This document shows positions 22,958-35,082 of a DNA stretch of 64,000 nt, piece after piece; position 1 is the stretch's first letter; the number at the start of each line of letters is the position of its first letter. The notes below the pieces were generated by a model. The model did no database searches and was not told the origin of the DNA. It worked only from the letters and a program-made list of their open reading frames with translations. Source of the stretch: Boletus sp. NGJ (Eukaryota; Basidiomycota; Agaricomycetes; Boletales; Boletaceae). Where the stretch lies: assembly GCA_019096195.1 (NCBI GenBank), contig JAGTXK010000054.1, forward strand, positions 62,001-126,000, written 5' to 3'. The translations under genes and the position numbers were made by a program.

Positions 22958-25900
22958 ATGCACCGCGACGAGTTCCTGTTCGTCTCTACGGAAGATCTGC
23001 TGAACACGCCCCCGCGTCCTCTCCAGGCGTACCCGACGGACATCCTGGAACCGCGCGAAGCAAACGGGCGAGATCCGGACATTTCTCCATGGTCTGAGCC
23101 GGTGGGTAACGCAGATATTCGTTCTTGTTCGCTCGCACCCACGCCCCCCTCCCAGCCCACAAAGCGCACGATGGCCTTTCCTTACAAGCCCTTCCGACCG
23201 TCGACCGCCTCGACCGCCTCCGTCCGCTCGCGTCCGAGCGACTCCCACTCCATCGCCGGCGACACCTACGTCTCCTCCGTGTCCGACATGTCCATCACTG
23301 ACCCTCGCAGGGGAAAGGGCTCCCTCGGCTTCTTCAGCGACATCATCATGAAAAAGCGCTCCCGCTCAAAGCTCGCCTCCTCCGACCAGATCAACGACAG
23401 CATCTCCTCCTTCGCCGCTTTCACCCCGAATCCCTCCCAGGTCTCCGTCAACACATACATGGCCCCCTTTCACCACGTCCCTCCCCCCGTCCCTCCCCTA
23501 CCAAAGAAGGAAAAGGACAGGTCCAGAAAGAGATACCGCCTCAACAAACCCCCGCCCCTCCCCCCCAAGGCCGAACCCCTCCTCACAATCGACACCGATT
23601 TCTCCCATATGGAGGACATCATCCACATGAGCGCCACCTCGAGCACACTTGGCAGTCGTCCCAGTGCCTCCTCCTCCAGTGGTTTCGACTCAAGCTCCCT
23701 CAGCTTGTCCAGCTTCACTCCTCCCTCCCCATCTACTTCCATGTTCACCGATCCTTTCCATCCCTCCCCCGCCGCCGCCTCCAAGCGCAAACATCGACAC
23801 GACCACAAGATTTCTCCAAAGACCATCACGGAGCCACACGACCCCGAACCCGACAGCGGCCAACTAACCGAACGCGAATGGACCGCACCCGAAAGCTGGG
23901 CAATCGAAAAGGAGGGCGGAGATACGGCTGCCGAAGGCGCAGGTTCCAGTTCAGAGGAAAGCGTCGTCGCCACCAGCTCACGAACACCCGATGACTCGTC
24001 CACAACCACTGATATCTCTGCCAAGAAACGCATGCGCAGAAAAACCCATTCTTCCCACAAAACGACATCGTCCTCCGGCTCCACAAAGTTCGTCCTCGTC
24101 CGCATATATCGTGCCAACGGCTCCTATCATGTCGCACAAATCCCCCCGCATGCAACCGTCGCAGATCTCACCCCCTCCCTCAACGCCAAGGTCCTACGTG
24201 ATCACGAACGAGAATCCCACAAGTTGTATCTCAAGGAACGAGGAAGGGGTATGTAATCACTCCCATGCCCTTGTTTCTGCTTAATCTCCCTCTCAGAACG
24301 GATGTTGGCTCCGACGGAGCGGCCCGCCGCAATCACCCGCCGCCGTTTGGAACAAGCAGGATATGATCAACTCGACAGTCTCGACTACCTCGCCGCTGAA
24401 GATATGACGTTTCTTCTCAAGTTTGTGTACAAAAGTCAGCTGCTTGGCCCAGCGGTATGTACCATCACTGCGATCCTGGATCCGGGATTGACCCTTTCCA
24501 GGCCGAAGATCTCAACATTGACGAATTCGAAAATGTAGATCTCACAGGGTGTGGTCTACCCACTATACCCATCATCTTTCATAAAAATGCGGCAGCCATC
24601 ATGTTCCTTAATCTTTCTCGAAACCCCATGGTGGAGATACCCCTCGACTTTATCCAATCTTGCACCAACTTACGTGAACTCCGTCTCTCCAATATGGCAA
24701 TGAAGAGAGTACCTCAAAGTGTTCGACATTCGGCAAGCTTACGTCGTCTGGACCTCTCATGTAACCGCATAGTAGACCTTGATGACGCTGGGCTTGATCG
24801 TATCCCTGAATTAAGCATCCTCAAGCTGCAAAATAATCGCATGGAACAACTTCCCTGGTATTTCCCTCGCCTACGGATGCTCAAGACATTGAACATTTCC
24901 AATAACAAATTCAGCCATCTCTCCTCCGTCATTTGCGAGATGCCCGCCCTTCTTGACCTCGATATATCGTTTAATATGATCACGGAACTCCCAGAGGACA
25001 TTGGCAAGTTGACTGCGCTTGAGCAGCTTATTTTCGTCGGAAATCAGATATCCAAACTTCCCGAGCAATGCAGCCAACTTGTCAACCTTCGAGTCCTCGA
25101 CTGTCGACGAAATAGTATCGCCGACCTTTCCATCGCGCATACAATCCCTCGACTGGAGAAACTCCTAGCAGACCACAACGTAATACACGCACTCGACCTC
25201 TCTCATGGTCCACGTAGCACGACCATCCTTGACGTCTCATTTAACGACATCACGCTTCTCAAACTCGTCCCCTCTGTACAAACACCTTTCGCTCTCACCT
25301 CCCTTGACGTCTCGCACACGAAACTCTCCTCTCTTGACGACTTTACATTGTCACATCTTTCTGCACTTCGAACCCTGAAACTAGACCACAATCTATTCCG
25401 AACTCTCCCCGACTCCCTTGGGGAGCTCAGTCATCTCATCACGCTCTCCTGCTCTGACAATCATCTCGATGCTCTCCCTGACACCATTGGCTCGCTCCGG
25501 CGACTCGAAACTCTTGACGCACACAATAACAGTCTTAGGCAACTACCTATCTCCATCTGGAACTGCCCCTCACTAGTCTTGATCAACGTGACATCCAACC
25601 TGCTCGATACATGGCACAGCCCACCAGACACGTCGCTCATCACTCCCCCTGCTTCCGGTATATGCCTCGAAATTCTGCAGGCGTCGCCAGGGCCACGGTC
25701 ACATTTACAGATCGCAAGAAAAGCATCGTGTGCTACGGTACACACGTCATCCGGTCGACCTTCCCCACCGATCGCGTATTCGCTCGAGAAACTGTACGTT
25801 GGGGAGAACCGACTCACAGACGATTGCCTCCCGCTGTTCACGATCCTGAAAGAACTCCGTGTCCTCAACCTCTCCTTTAACGAAATACAAGAACTCCCTT

Positions 25901-28572
25901 CCTCTTTTCTCCGCAACCTCACGAAACTTGAGGAACTCTACCTAAGCGGCAATCAGCTGACAAGTATACCGACTGAGGATTTGCACAGGTTGACGAGGCT
26001 GAGCGTCTTGTTTCTCAACGGAAACAAGTTGCAGACGCTGCCCCAGGAGTTAGGCAAGGTGCAGAGTCTAACGGTGATCGATGTAGGGAGCAATATGCTG
26101 AGGTATAACATTAATAATTGGGAATTTGACTGGAACTGGTAAATTTCCCCTACTTTTTCGCGGGTGTCGTTTTTTGTGGAGAGCTGACTGATGCCGTTGT
26201 GCGATAGGAATTTCAACCAGAATCTCAAGTACCTCAACCTGTCGGGAAACAAGAGACTCGAGATCAAGCCTGACCATCCGAGCGCGAGACAGCTCTCGGA
26301 TGGGGCAGAGGGAGGTCGCGGTCTCCTCGCCGAATTTTCCGAGCTGACCTCGTTGCGCGTCCTCGGTCTCATGGACGTCACCACCACCTTCTTGCCCAAC
26401 ATCCCTGAGGAAACCGAAGACCGACGCGTCCGAACCTCACTCTCCGAAGTGAACAAGATGTCATATGGGATCGCGGACAACCTCGGGAGCACCGGCTACC
26501 TCACCATGCTCGATCTCGTTCAGCCCGAGTTTCGGGGCCAGCAGGACGAGGCCGTATTTGCCATGTTTGGACGGTCGGACGCAGCACTGACCGATAACCA
26601 TCTGTCCAAGTATCTCCATGACAACTTTTTACCGCAGTTCAGCGCACACCTTGGTCAGATCGATGAGTCAAAGAACGAGACGGTCCTCGATGCGCTGCGT
26701 CGGACGTACCTGAGACTTAACAAGCAATTGCATGACACGCTCTACGCCGGGAGCACGTCGAATCGAAAAATGTCCCAGGTGAGCGCGTCGACAATGGGCG
26801 CATGTCCGCTCGAGAGTTCGTATCGCGCAGGGGCATCCGGCATCGTGCTCTACTTTGTTGGGAAAACCCTGTACGTGGCGAACGCGGGTGATGCGCTCGC
26901 GGTGATCTCGATGCAGGGCTCTGCCGAGCTGTTCTCGAGAAAACATGACCCGTTTGATCGCCGTGAGACAGAGCGTATACGGACGGCCGAAGGATGGATC
27001 TCGCCCAAAGGTCTCATCCACGAGGAGATCGACACATCGCATTCTTTTGGCTACTTTTACCACTTCCCCGTGGTGAACGCCCGACCGTACGTGGAGAGAC
27101 GGCGGTTGACGGAGCAGGACGAGTTCGTCATCGTTGGCAATCGAGGGCTTTGGGATTATATCTCGTATCAGACGGCGGTGGATATTGCGCGGTCGGAGAT
27201 TTCTGATCCGATGATTGCAGCGCAAAAGTTGCGGGATTTTGCGATCAGTTATGGGTCGGACGGCAGTACGATGATCATGGTCATCTGTGTCGCAGATCTG
27301 TTCCGCCCAAAGAAGCAACCGACGGCCGATTTGTCGATGGACGTGGAGGCATTTAGCTCGTCGAAAAAGCGAGCGGGTAAGAAGGCGGATATCCAGGATC
27401 GCACGATCGCACGGTTGGACTATGAAGTGTCGCCTCCAATGGGTCACTTGTGTCTCGTCTTCACCGACATCCGCAATTCGACCCAGTTGTGGGAGGCGAA
27501 CGCGGGTATGCCGACTGCGATGCGTCTGCACAATGGTCTCTTGCGCCGACATCTGCGTATATGCGGTGGGTACGTCGTCAAGACGGAAGGGGACGCGTTC
27601 ATGTGTTCGTTCCCGACCACGCTGGCCGCGCTGTGGTGGTCGTTGACGGTCCAGACTCAGCTGATGCACGAACCATGGCCGTTGGAAATTCTGGAGTGTG
27701 AGGAGGGCAAAGAAGTGTGGGATGCACAAGGCAACCTGATTGCGCGTGGGCTTTCGGTGCGTATGGGCATCCACTGCGGTACGCCCGTCTGTGAGCCCGA
27801 CCCAATCACCGACCGGATGGATTACTTTGGTCCGATGGTCATTCGCGCTGCACGAATCAGTGGGAACGCTTCTGGGGGGCAAATCATGTGCAGCGCCGAC
27901 GTCGTCCGGGAGATCAACGCGCGTATCACTGAAACCGGTCCTGACACCGAATACTCTGAATTCCAACCCCCGCAAGCGATCGAGGCGATCCGGCGGATGA
28001 ACATCAAAGTGATCCCCGTAGGAGAAATCAAACTCAAGGGTCTCGAAATCCCCGAGACGGTGTCGTCGATCTATCCGGGGTCTGTGGCAGGACGACAGGA
28101 CGTGGACTTGACGGGAGGGTCGGCGACTGCGTCGGCGTTGCCATCTGCCAAGGTGCTATGGATTATAACGCAGGTGAGGGAGTTGGCAGTGTTGTGTCTC
28201 CGCTTTGAAGCGCTCGCGAGTGCACGCGTCTTTTGTCCCTATTCGAAACGCAAGGAGAGTATCCCGCCACCATCACAGTCACAGTCGTCGCAGTCGTCCA
28301 TCCCAGCACCATCGGGCTCAGAGCTCTCCGAAGACGAACGGTTCGAGCCGGGGTACATGTACGGCAACCCCGATCAGCTGTTACCCCCGATGCATGACAA
28401 GATGGGCGAGTTGGAGATCATGATGATCATGGATTCGTTGCTGACACGACTCGAGAACGCGGCGTCGACGATGGCAATGACGGCGATGGTGGAGCGTATG
28501 GGGGCGATGCAGACCCGGGGGGGATTGGACGAACGGACGCTGAGTTTGATTTCGTCCTTGGTGCTTCGGTGA
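22958..28572 (+). CDS. CYR1: Adenylate cyclase, Ras-responsive LRR type
   Basis: This enzyme makes cAMP from ATP for the PKA pathway and in fungi is membrane-associated and Ras/G-alpha controlled. Exons 22958-24248, 24297-24454, 24502-26138 and 26208-28572 join in frame to 1816 residues. Order: a Ser/Pro-rich N-terminus; a Ras-associating domain (about 376-480, FVLVRIYRANGSYHVAQIPP); leucine-rich repeats (about 490-1100); a PP2C-like domain (about 1110-1390, GASGIVLYFVGKTLYVANAG); and the class III cyclase domain (about 1440-1650). The last has both metal-binding aspartates (VFTDIRNSTQLW and VKTEGDAFMCSF) and the glycine-rich FGPMVIRAARISGNASGGQ. A long C-terminal tail follows, as in yeast Cyr1. 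The catalytic residues look intact. A 54-bp GT-AG segment at 23102-23155 keeps the frame and may be a further intron. Confidence 0.96.
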
Positions 28573-28915
28573 TATGTTGACGAATATTAATCATTTCTCG
28601 TTTCTTTCTCTTTTTACGGGTTTCTGGACTCTTTTCAGTCTTTCTGGTGTCTGTGCTGTTGTCCTCGTCCTCATCTGTGTTTTCTAATGGACCACTTTCC
28701 GCCCTGGACCTGTTCATTTGCTTTACTTTTTCCATCTTTCTGTCATTTGTGATATCATTGTATGTAATTTGCACGTCTGGGCTCATTATATGTTGCGTAC
28801 AGGTTATCATATGGGGCTTTGTTTTGTTTCTGTCACGCTCCCTTTTTTTTGTAATGATTGACGAGTAGCTTTTCGATACTATACACGATACGGTGATGAG
28901 TTTGAATGTTCCCTT

Positions 28916-28973
28916 GGCCAAATCTGATGTGCATGTATGAAATGTCGTTCATGCATGCACATCAGATTTGGCC
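28916..28973. repeat. 26-bp inverted repeat with 6-base loop (strong hairpin)
   Basis: Arms 28916-28941 and 28948-28973 are reverse complements except one position, which would still pair as G-U in RNA. The arm begins GGCCAAATCTGATGTGCATG. It lies between the 3' ends of two convergent genes, about 345 bp after the cyclase stop and 325 bp before the stop of the leftward gene. It could be a small MITE, a transcript-end structure or a recombination scar. Confidence 0.8.
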
Positions 28974-29296
28974 CCAAGCCACACGATCCACGGATTGCAG
29001 TTGAATGTATGTTGAGATATGGATCCAGGTACTAGCGCTATGCCAACGCTCGGTCGAACCAGGTCGCGTCTCAACACCCGGCCCGGGTCGAGGCTGCACA
29101 ATTACATAATGATCGATCACTCGAGCCGATCCCGGCACTAGAGCTCGGAACCAGAGCTGATAAGTACTTCTGTACTGGGAACGCATTTGCAACACAGACT
29201 GCTCAGTAAATTCAAGGATGTCGACTATTGTACAACAACTGAGCTGGTACGACGACACAAACACTACAAGTACATAGGATTTACGAGGAGGAAGGC

Positions 29297-32200
29297 TACT
29301 CTTTCGCATAAAGCACGTCCTGACCAAGGGTGAACTGCGGGACACCCGGGTAAGGCCAGATGTTGCCGGTTCCGCTGCTCGGGAATGTGGGAAGCGGGGA
29401 CGGGTTGGGTTCATTGCCGATGTAAGGGTATTTCTTCGTCACGTGGAATGGCCATTTCTCGCTCCCCGGAGCAGTGTCTCGGGTCAGGTGCTTGATGGGA
29501 CTACATCGAAGCAGCGTGATGAGTCGTGGGTCCGGGGTGCAGTCAGGAGAAAGAGAAACTTACGACGTGAGAGTTTCAGTGGCAGCGAGCCTGAACTTGA
29601 CGCAGGGTGGCGGGATCTTCTTACCCCCGTGACACCATTTGACATACAAGGTGAGTTTGGCGGTGTAACCGGGGGGTGCCCCAGTGAAGTGGCAGCCCGC
29701 AACCTAACTCGGACCGTCAGCTATGTGTACTACAGGCCACGGCGTGGTCACATACCGCGGGGGATTCAGTGTCGATGGCACAGCCCTGGTCGATGGGTTA
29801 GTATTGACTGCGAAGAGAGCGAACGAAACGACCTGACATCGAAGCACACCCCATTCGTGAAGATCTTATCGTTCTCACATGTCAAGGTCCCTGGAGAAGA
29901 CACGAGTCAGCGTCGCTGACGAGAGGACACCACGGCAACAACAAACATGTGGACCCAGACGGAATGATTGCGTTGTCACACTCGACGATGATGGTCCAGA
30001 AGGTGCAGGTAGAAGCGCATTCGGGGATGACGAGCTGAGTGCAGCAAGGCCACTGTGTGCACTGCGGTCCAGGGGTGCAGGGAATCCAATTGATGTTCCT
30101 CCAGCACACGAGCGGGCAGGAGAAAATCCAGTTCTGGAAGTCGGCCACTGCAACGAGTTCAGGTGAGCACTAGACTGGTGCGAGCGAGCGAAAACACGAA
30201 CAGGTTGCAAAGTCCTGCTGCTGTTCGTTTGGCCAGCACGAGTACATCAAGCAGCATTTGCGCTTCTGACGTACTTCTGCGACGAGGCAGTAGTGAGTGT
30301 TGGGGTCGGTAGGGGTCGTGAGGTCGAATGGCTTGTTGAACAGGTAGAACTGATTGCCATTTGCGACAGGGGGGAGGCTTTGCTGGTCGATCTGCGCGGT
30401 GCCACCGATGACCTGGGCCGAGATGCCGTTCTTCATGTACTGGGACGGGTGGAGGAGAGCGCTTCCCGGGACTTCGATAAGTCTGCACTGGAGATCAATG
30501 TCCGCGAGGGTGCTGTGTCCGCGCACGAAAATATAGTTGGTATCGCCTTCGATAAGCTGGACCGAATTGGCAGTCGTATAATCAACATCGGGGTTCTGGA
30601 GACCACCCCACAAGCCCTGTTTAGTCAGGTCCGTGCCGACGGGCTGAATGTCTGTCGTGTCGTCCCCGTTGGTAACGACGAGGTATGCAGGAACAGAAGA
30701 AGAAACGTACCAGGAGAATATCCGCCCGTGCCAGTGAGAGGGAAGTTGTTTGTGTCGGTCACATGAGCTCGGAACCACCATCCAGTGGCTGCCGGGCTCG
30801 TGACGGGAATTGGCCCACAGTCTTGGCCGGAATTGGGGTCATCCTTTCCAGGACAATTCTTGGAGTGCTCCCTCAGCTGCGCCGCAGCGGGACTAGCGAA
30901 GCGAAGATTACGGGTCGAATGAGGCTCGAAAATGATGTTCAATGCACCCAGTAACTGAGAAGAGTCGTGATGAAACGTGTCGACGGCAGCCCCTGGGAGA
31001 TCCGAACTGACGTTCAATGCACCCAGTAACCGAGAAGAGTCGTAGCGAAACGCGTCGACGGCAGCCCCTGAGAGATTCGAACTGACGTTCAATGCACCCA
31101 GCAACCGAGAAGAGTCGTGGCGAAACGCGTCGACGGCAGCCCCTAGGAGATCCGAACCCGGTCCCGAGCCGCGGATGCCTTTGCTCTTAAGAACCTGGAG
31201 AGAGAGGCCAGAGTATGGATCAAAGAATGTGTTGTCCTTGGAAGTAAACACGTGTAGCGTCAACATGCCGTCGTAAGACGGCTCGAGCTGGACCTGGAGT
31301 TCCTTCAAGTTAGACCACTTGGTGCGCGGTATAGCTATCTTTCCGAGATTGTCATGCAAGGACACCTCCAACCCATCAGGGACCGGCGTGCCTTTGTGCC
31401 ACTATACAGATTCAAGCGAGTCAGGGTGATCGTGCGTGCGTGCGTACAAGAGAACGATGACGCTTACGTTGAGTCGGAAAGTGACTGACGTGGACGACTG
31501 ACCAAACATGCGGAGTCGAGTGGTGGTTGAAACATGCTTCAAAGTAGGGTCTGCGACAACCACCTATGGAATGGTTGGATCATGTTCCTTTCAGAGAAGA
31601 AAATGTGAAACTTTACATTATAGAAGGTGTGGTTTTTGTTCTCAGACAGGAAAGAGAGGAAGTCGTCCACATTGGATCGCTTGAAATTGAACGACGGAGC
31701 CGGCTCGTAATCTTGCAAGTTCTTGTTCTCGTCGCCGGGATGATATTTGAAGACGTTGGCGACCAAGGAGTATGTGTTTCCCGTGGTGTGAGGTGGACGG
31801 AACTGCACAGGACCATCGGAAGCGTCTACGATCCAGATGAGTGGCACCCCCAAACAAACGTACGAAAGACACCTACATGGACCCTTGGTGTCTCCGCTCG
31901 TAATCACTACGGGGCTAGATGAGACAGGCTTCACGTCGGACCACACTTGCGGCCATAAGATTAGCTCGCTTGGAACGGCCCTCAAGGTAGCGAGGTGGGG
32001 TCCGCCGGAGCCATGGCCGCGGATGTAGACATTGTTGTCATCGCCGCCGACAATGGGCATACCCGTGAAACCACGCCAGGATGCAGGATGAACAAGGGTG
32101 CTTTGATCAGCATTCGCGCCGTAGAGCGGGATGATGTCAGGTGACTATATAGCGCATCAGTTTCGCCACGCATTCCAGTTGAAGGTAAACATGACGTACG

Positions 32201-32495
32201 AAGGACTGCGCTTTGGAGTACTTCCCCGGATTGTCCAATGCATCGTCGTCTGGATCTAGAATGAGCTTTAGTGTGACAGCGTGGTCTAGTGAGACGGGGG
32301 ACGCGAACAATTTCTCAAGGTGAGGGTGGTTAGATCGTTGGACATTGTATGGGTTCGAGTTATCTGTGAGATCGCGAGATGGAGGTGAGATGCTGACGGA
32401 GAGAGCAGAACGCACCTACCTTTATATCTTTTGGACACCCCTACATAACAGAACTGGTAACTGACATCCACACGGTATTGCCAGCTGACTGCCAT
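29297..32495 (-). CDS. Intron-rich gene of unknown function with two similar beta-rich repeats
   Basis: About ten exons can be followed from MAVSWQYRVDVSYQFCYVGV at 32495 to a C-terminus reading GVPQFTLGQDVLYAKE with a stop at 29297-29299. Two parts resemble each other. One is PDIIPLYGANADQST then NNVYIRGHGSGGPHLATLRA and PSELILWPQVW. The other is DIQPVGTDLTKQGLW then NYIFVRGHSTLADIDLQCRL and PGSALLHPSQY. The pattern NxYxRGH...L.xxL.xVPs.L..P is typical of beta-sandwich repeat proteins, but I cannot assign a named family. There is no clear signal peptide or membrane span. Between the repeats lies a 24-residue unit present three times (LLGAAVDAFRHDSSR). The C-terminal exons are Cys/Trp-rich (NWIFSCPLVCWRNINWIP). 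Exact splice junctions were not all resolved. Confidence 0.72.
30937..31157. repeat. 72-bp minisatellite, three in-frame copies
   Basis: Three consecutive 72-bp units with a few substitutions each encode the 24-residue repeat of the gene at 29297-32495. They start with GTTCAATGCACCCAG on the plus strand. The unit length is a multiple of three, so copy-number change would preserve the frame. Confidence 0.9.
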
Positions 32496-32661
32496 TCCGA
32501 CGGAAACACGAACCCTTTACGCGATATCTATGTCAGATGGTTGGGAGCAAGGGTGGGTTGGACAACGGGCGCGTCCAATGAAAAAGTCGATGGCTGCATC
32601 CTTCTGTTTCTAGGGCGCATCTCCATTTATAAAATATAGACATTGATCGGCGAAGTGTCTG

Positions 32662-34246
32662 AAGATCAGTGAGATAGGAGAAGAATTCGCAGTTCCATCA
32701 AACCCCGAAGCCGAGTTGGCGGTCCCCCAACTCTAAACAATTCAGGATGGATGTTTCCGATGACAGCACTCACGGACACCGCAATGACGATTCATGGAAG
32801 CACCGGTAGCCCTCATGGGAAGGTCAGAACCCTGCAAGTACGGCTGACTCGATGACAAAGAGCATGTTGGGAGCAAACCGTCGAACTTAGCTGGCGCTAA
32901 AGCGGTAATTCTAATTGCTGGTTTGGGATGACCTTCCCGCGACTCGTGAGTTGTCCGGCTCTCTCATGGCGCAGTTCCGACACAGCGTCGACAACGCATG
33001 GAGGCACCTGTAGCACCCACAACTGATATTTTTTTCAGTCAGCAGGTCACCTTATTCTTGCTTTTTGCTATCGGGTGAGTGTTGGTCGACTTCGCCTTTT
33101 TTTTTTGTCTTTTTATGATTATTATTCGTGGTTGGTGTTTTCACTCAACTGACTTTTTCTAGTTGGAACAGTGACTCAATTACGGGCAGGGCAGCAATAA
33201 TTACTTTCGCCGTTCACCCACTCCACAAACCTCGTCACCAAGTATGCGACAAATGCGAAACAGGGGAACAAGCTACCCTTTTCTGTACTTGACCCACTTT
33301 CTTCAGTAACAATCAGTCTAGAAAGCCTCATACTAAATCCGTCAGGGAACCTCCTGACTGGATGCATTAATGGGCTTGGGTTGAGTACTGAGTAGGCTCC
33401 TGCAGGCTGGCTACTCCACTATGAATGGTGTTCTGAGTTCCGACCTTTATATACTGGGGGTTGTGCATGGAACACCAGGATACATCTTTGGCAACCCTTC
33501 TAGTGGTATGATCCTGTGTTTTTGATTCTGACTGATGAGTATAACACCCTTTAGAGCAATATGATGTAATTGGCATTTATAATTGCTGGTTTGGAATAAC
33601 CTTCCCGCGAGTGAATTGTCCGGCCCTTCTTGCCACGCAGTCACCGACACCGCATTCATGATCCATGGAAGTACCGATAGCGCCGAGAATCTTTGGATTT
33701 CTATCTGTACAAATCATCCAATTTTGTCCATCCGGTGATAAGGTGGGTGATCGAGTGTATCTCACCTTATTCTTGGGTTTCGATTGGTCTCACTGTCATT
33801 ATTATCAAGTGACCCAGGTGGTACTCAAATTACATAATATACGACGGTTCGATCCCAACATGCTCATTTCGTCGGCATCGCAAGGGAACATGATAGACCC
33901 AAGGTCACCCAACTGCACTACTCGCTGTTGCAATCACAAGATACGCATTCTCGCACATACGTCTACAAAGTCAAGTACTCCCATGCATGCCATAACCCCC
34001 GCCGGAGGGCACATCTGGATTTTCACTCATTATCATGGTCACATCAGATGATTTGTCATCGAGTCAGCCGTACTTTCAGGGTTCTGACCTTCCCATGAGG
34101 GCTACCGGTGCTTCCATGAATCGTCATTGCGGTGTCCGTGAGTGCTGTCATCGGAAACATCCGTCCTGAATTGTTTAGAGTTGGGGGACCGCCAACTCGG
34201 CTTCAGGGTTTGATGGAACTGCGAATTCTTCTATCTCACTGATCTT
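32662..34246. mobile_element. Fold-back element with 195-198 bp terminal inverted repeats
   Basis: Bases 32662-32859 and 34052-34246 are near-identical reverse complements (start AAGATCAGTGAGATAG), differing by a 3-base indel and a few substitutions. The roughly 1.2-kb centre encodes nothing recognisable. Inside it a motif starting AATTGCTGGTTTGG occurs twice in direct orientation (about 32912 and 33581). A related block, with the sense of caccgcaWtNatgaNYcatggaagNaccg, occurs in both arms and near 33648. No target-site duplication is evident. It is most likely a non-autonomous DNA transposon. Confidence 0.75.
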
Positions 34247-35082
34247 GGAACACCAATACCCCTGCCACCAGTGTGGCTCACTGGCACTTGTCGGATCATG
34301 ATGGCGATTTGCCTGCTCACCTAGAAGCTGCCAGTGGCAGTTTCAGCTGTACGTGGCATGGTGGCTAGTACTGTGGTATGAAAATTGGAGCGTTGCGGGG
34401 GAAAGCAGGGCACTTCTGCTCTTGAGGACAGTTGAGAGGAGCCACCTGAAGTTCAAGTTGCTCATTCCCGGTCAGCAAACAGATGGATGGCATCTATTTA
34501 TGACCGGCCCGGAGTGTCACATTCCGATATTTCTTTTGTTTCCGTCCAGGTTTGCTGGCTAGGATAGACTAGCTTTATCAAACATTCCCAGCCAAAGTAG
34601 TTCGATTGCACGCAGGTAACTCTACGGAAGAACAAAATTTATGAAATCAGTGTTCTACTGACTTGTTTTTATTTCTATTTTTATTTTCTCCCTGTTTATT
34701 ATCCTGTAGTGGTGGCCCTATGTTGGACAGTATCTGCTTGGTTCTTTACATGTCTGCTTGGTGTGGTATAAGTAGTTTGTGGTGTCTAAATAAATGGCTC
34801 CATGCTTGGAGCATAGCCTGTGTGTGGCTAAGGGGTGACCATGTTATGGATCATAAGTGCTAGAGTGGCACTAGGTGGTGTGGTTTGCATTGGGGTTTAG
34901 GGTGGGTGGGTCTTGTGATGACTACTGGTGTGGTTTGAGTTTGGGTGGGGAGAGGTCCTTGAACTGTTTGAATCAGCCTATCTCATGTAAGAACTGTAGG
35001 GTGTGGGGGATATGGTCAGGGTCTGATAGCAATGGGCCAATCTGGCTCATTTTGTGGTGCATGCATTAGTAAATATAGGATT
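34247..35082. other. AT-richer spacer with nothing recognised
   Basis: No coding family or obvious repeat is visible. Composition is richer in T and G, with TGG/GTG-rich text near 34870-34960. Confidence 0.4.

Noticed and set aside
26668-27975. 435-codon minus-strand open frame in the adenylate cyclase gene
   Set aside because: It is antisense to the PP2C and cyclase domains, which are clearly coding on the plus strand.
33842-33870. tRNA T-loop-like GGTTCGATCCC
   Set aside because: No matching acceptor stem, anticodon arm or A-box around it.
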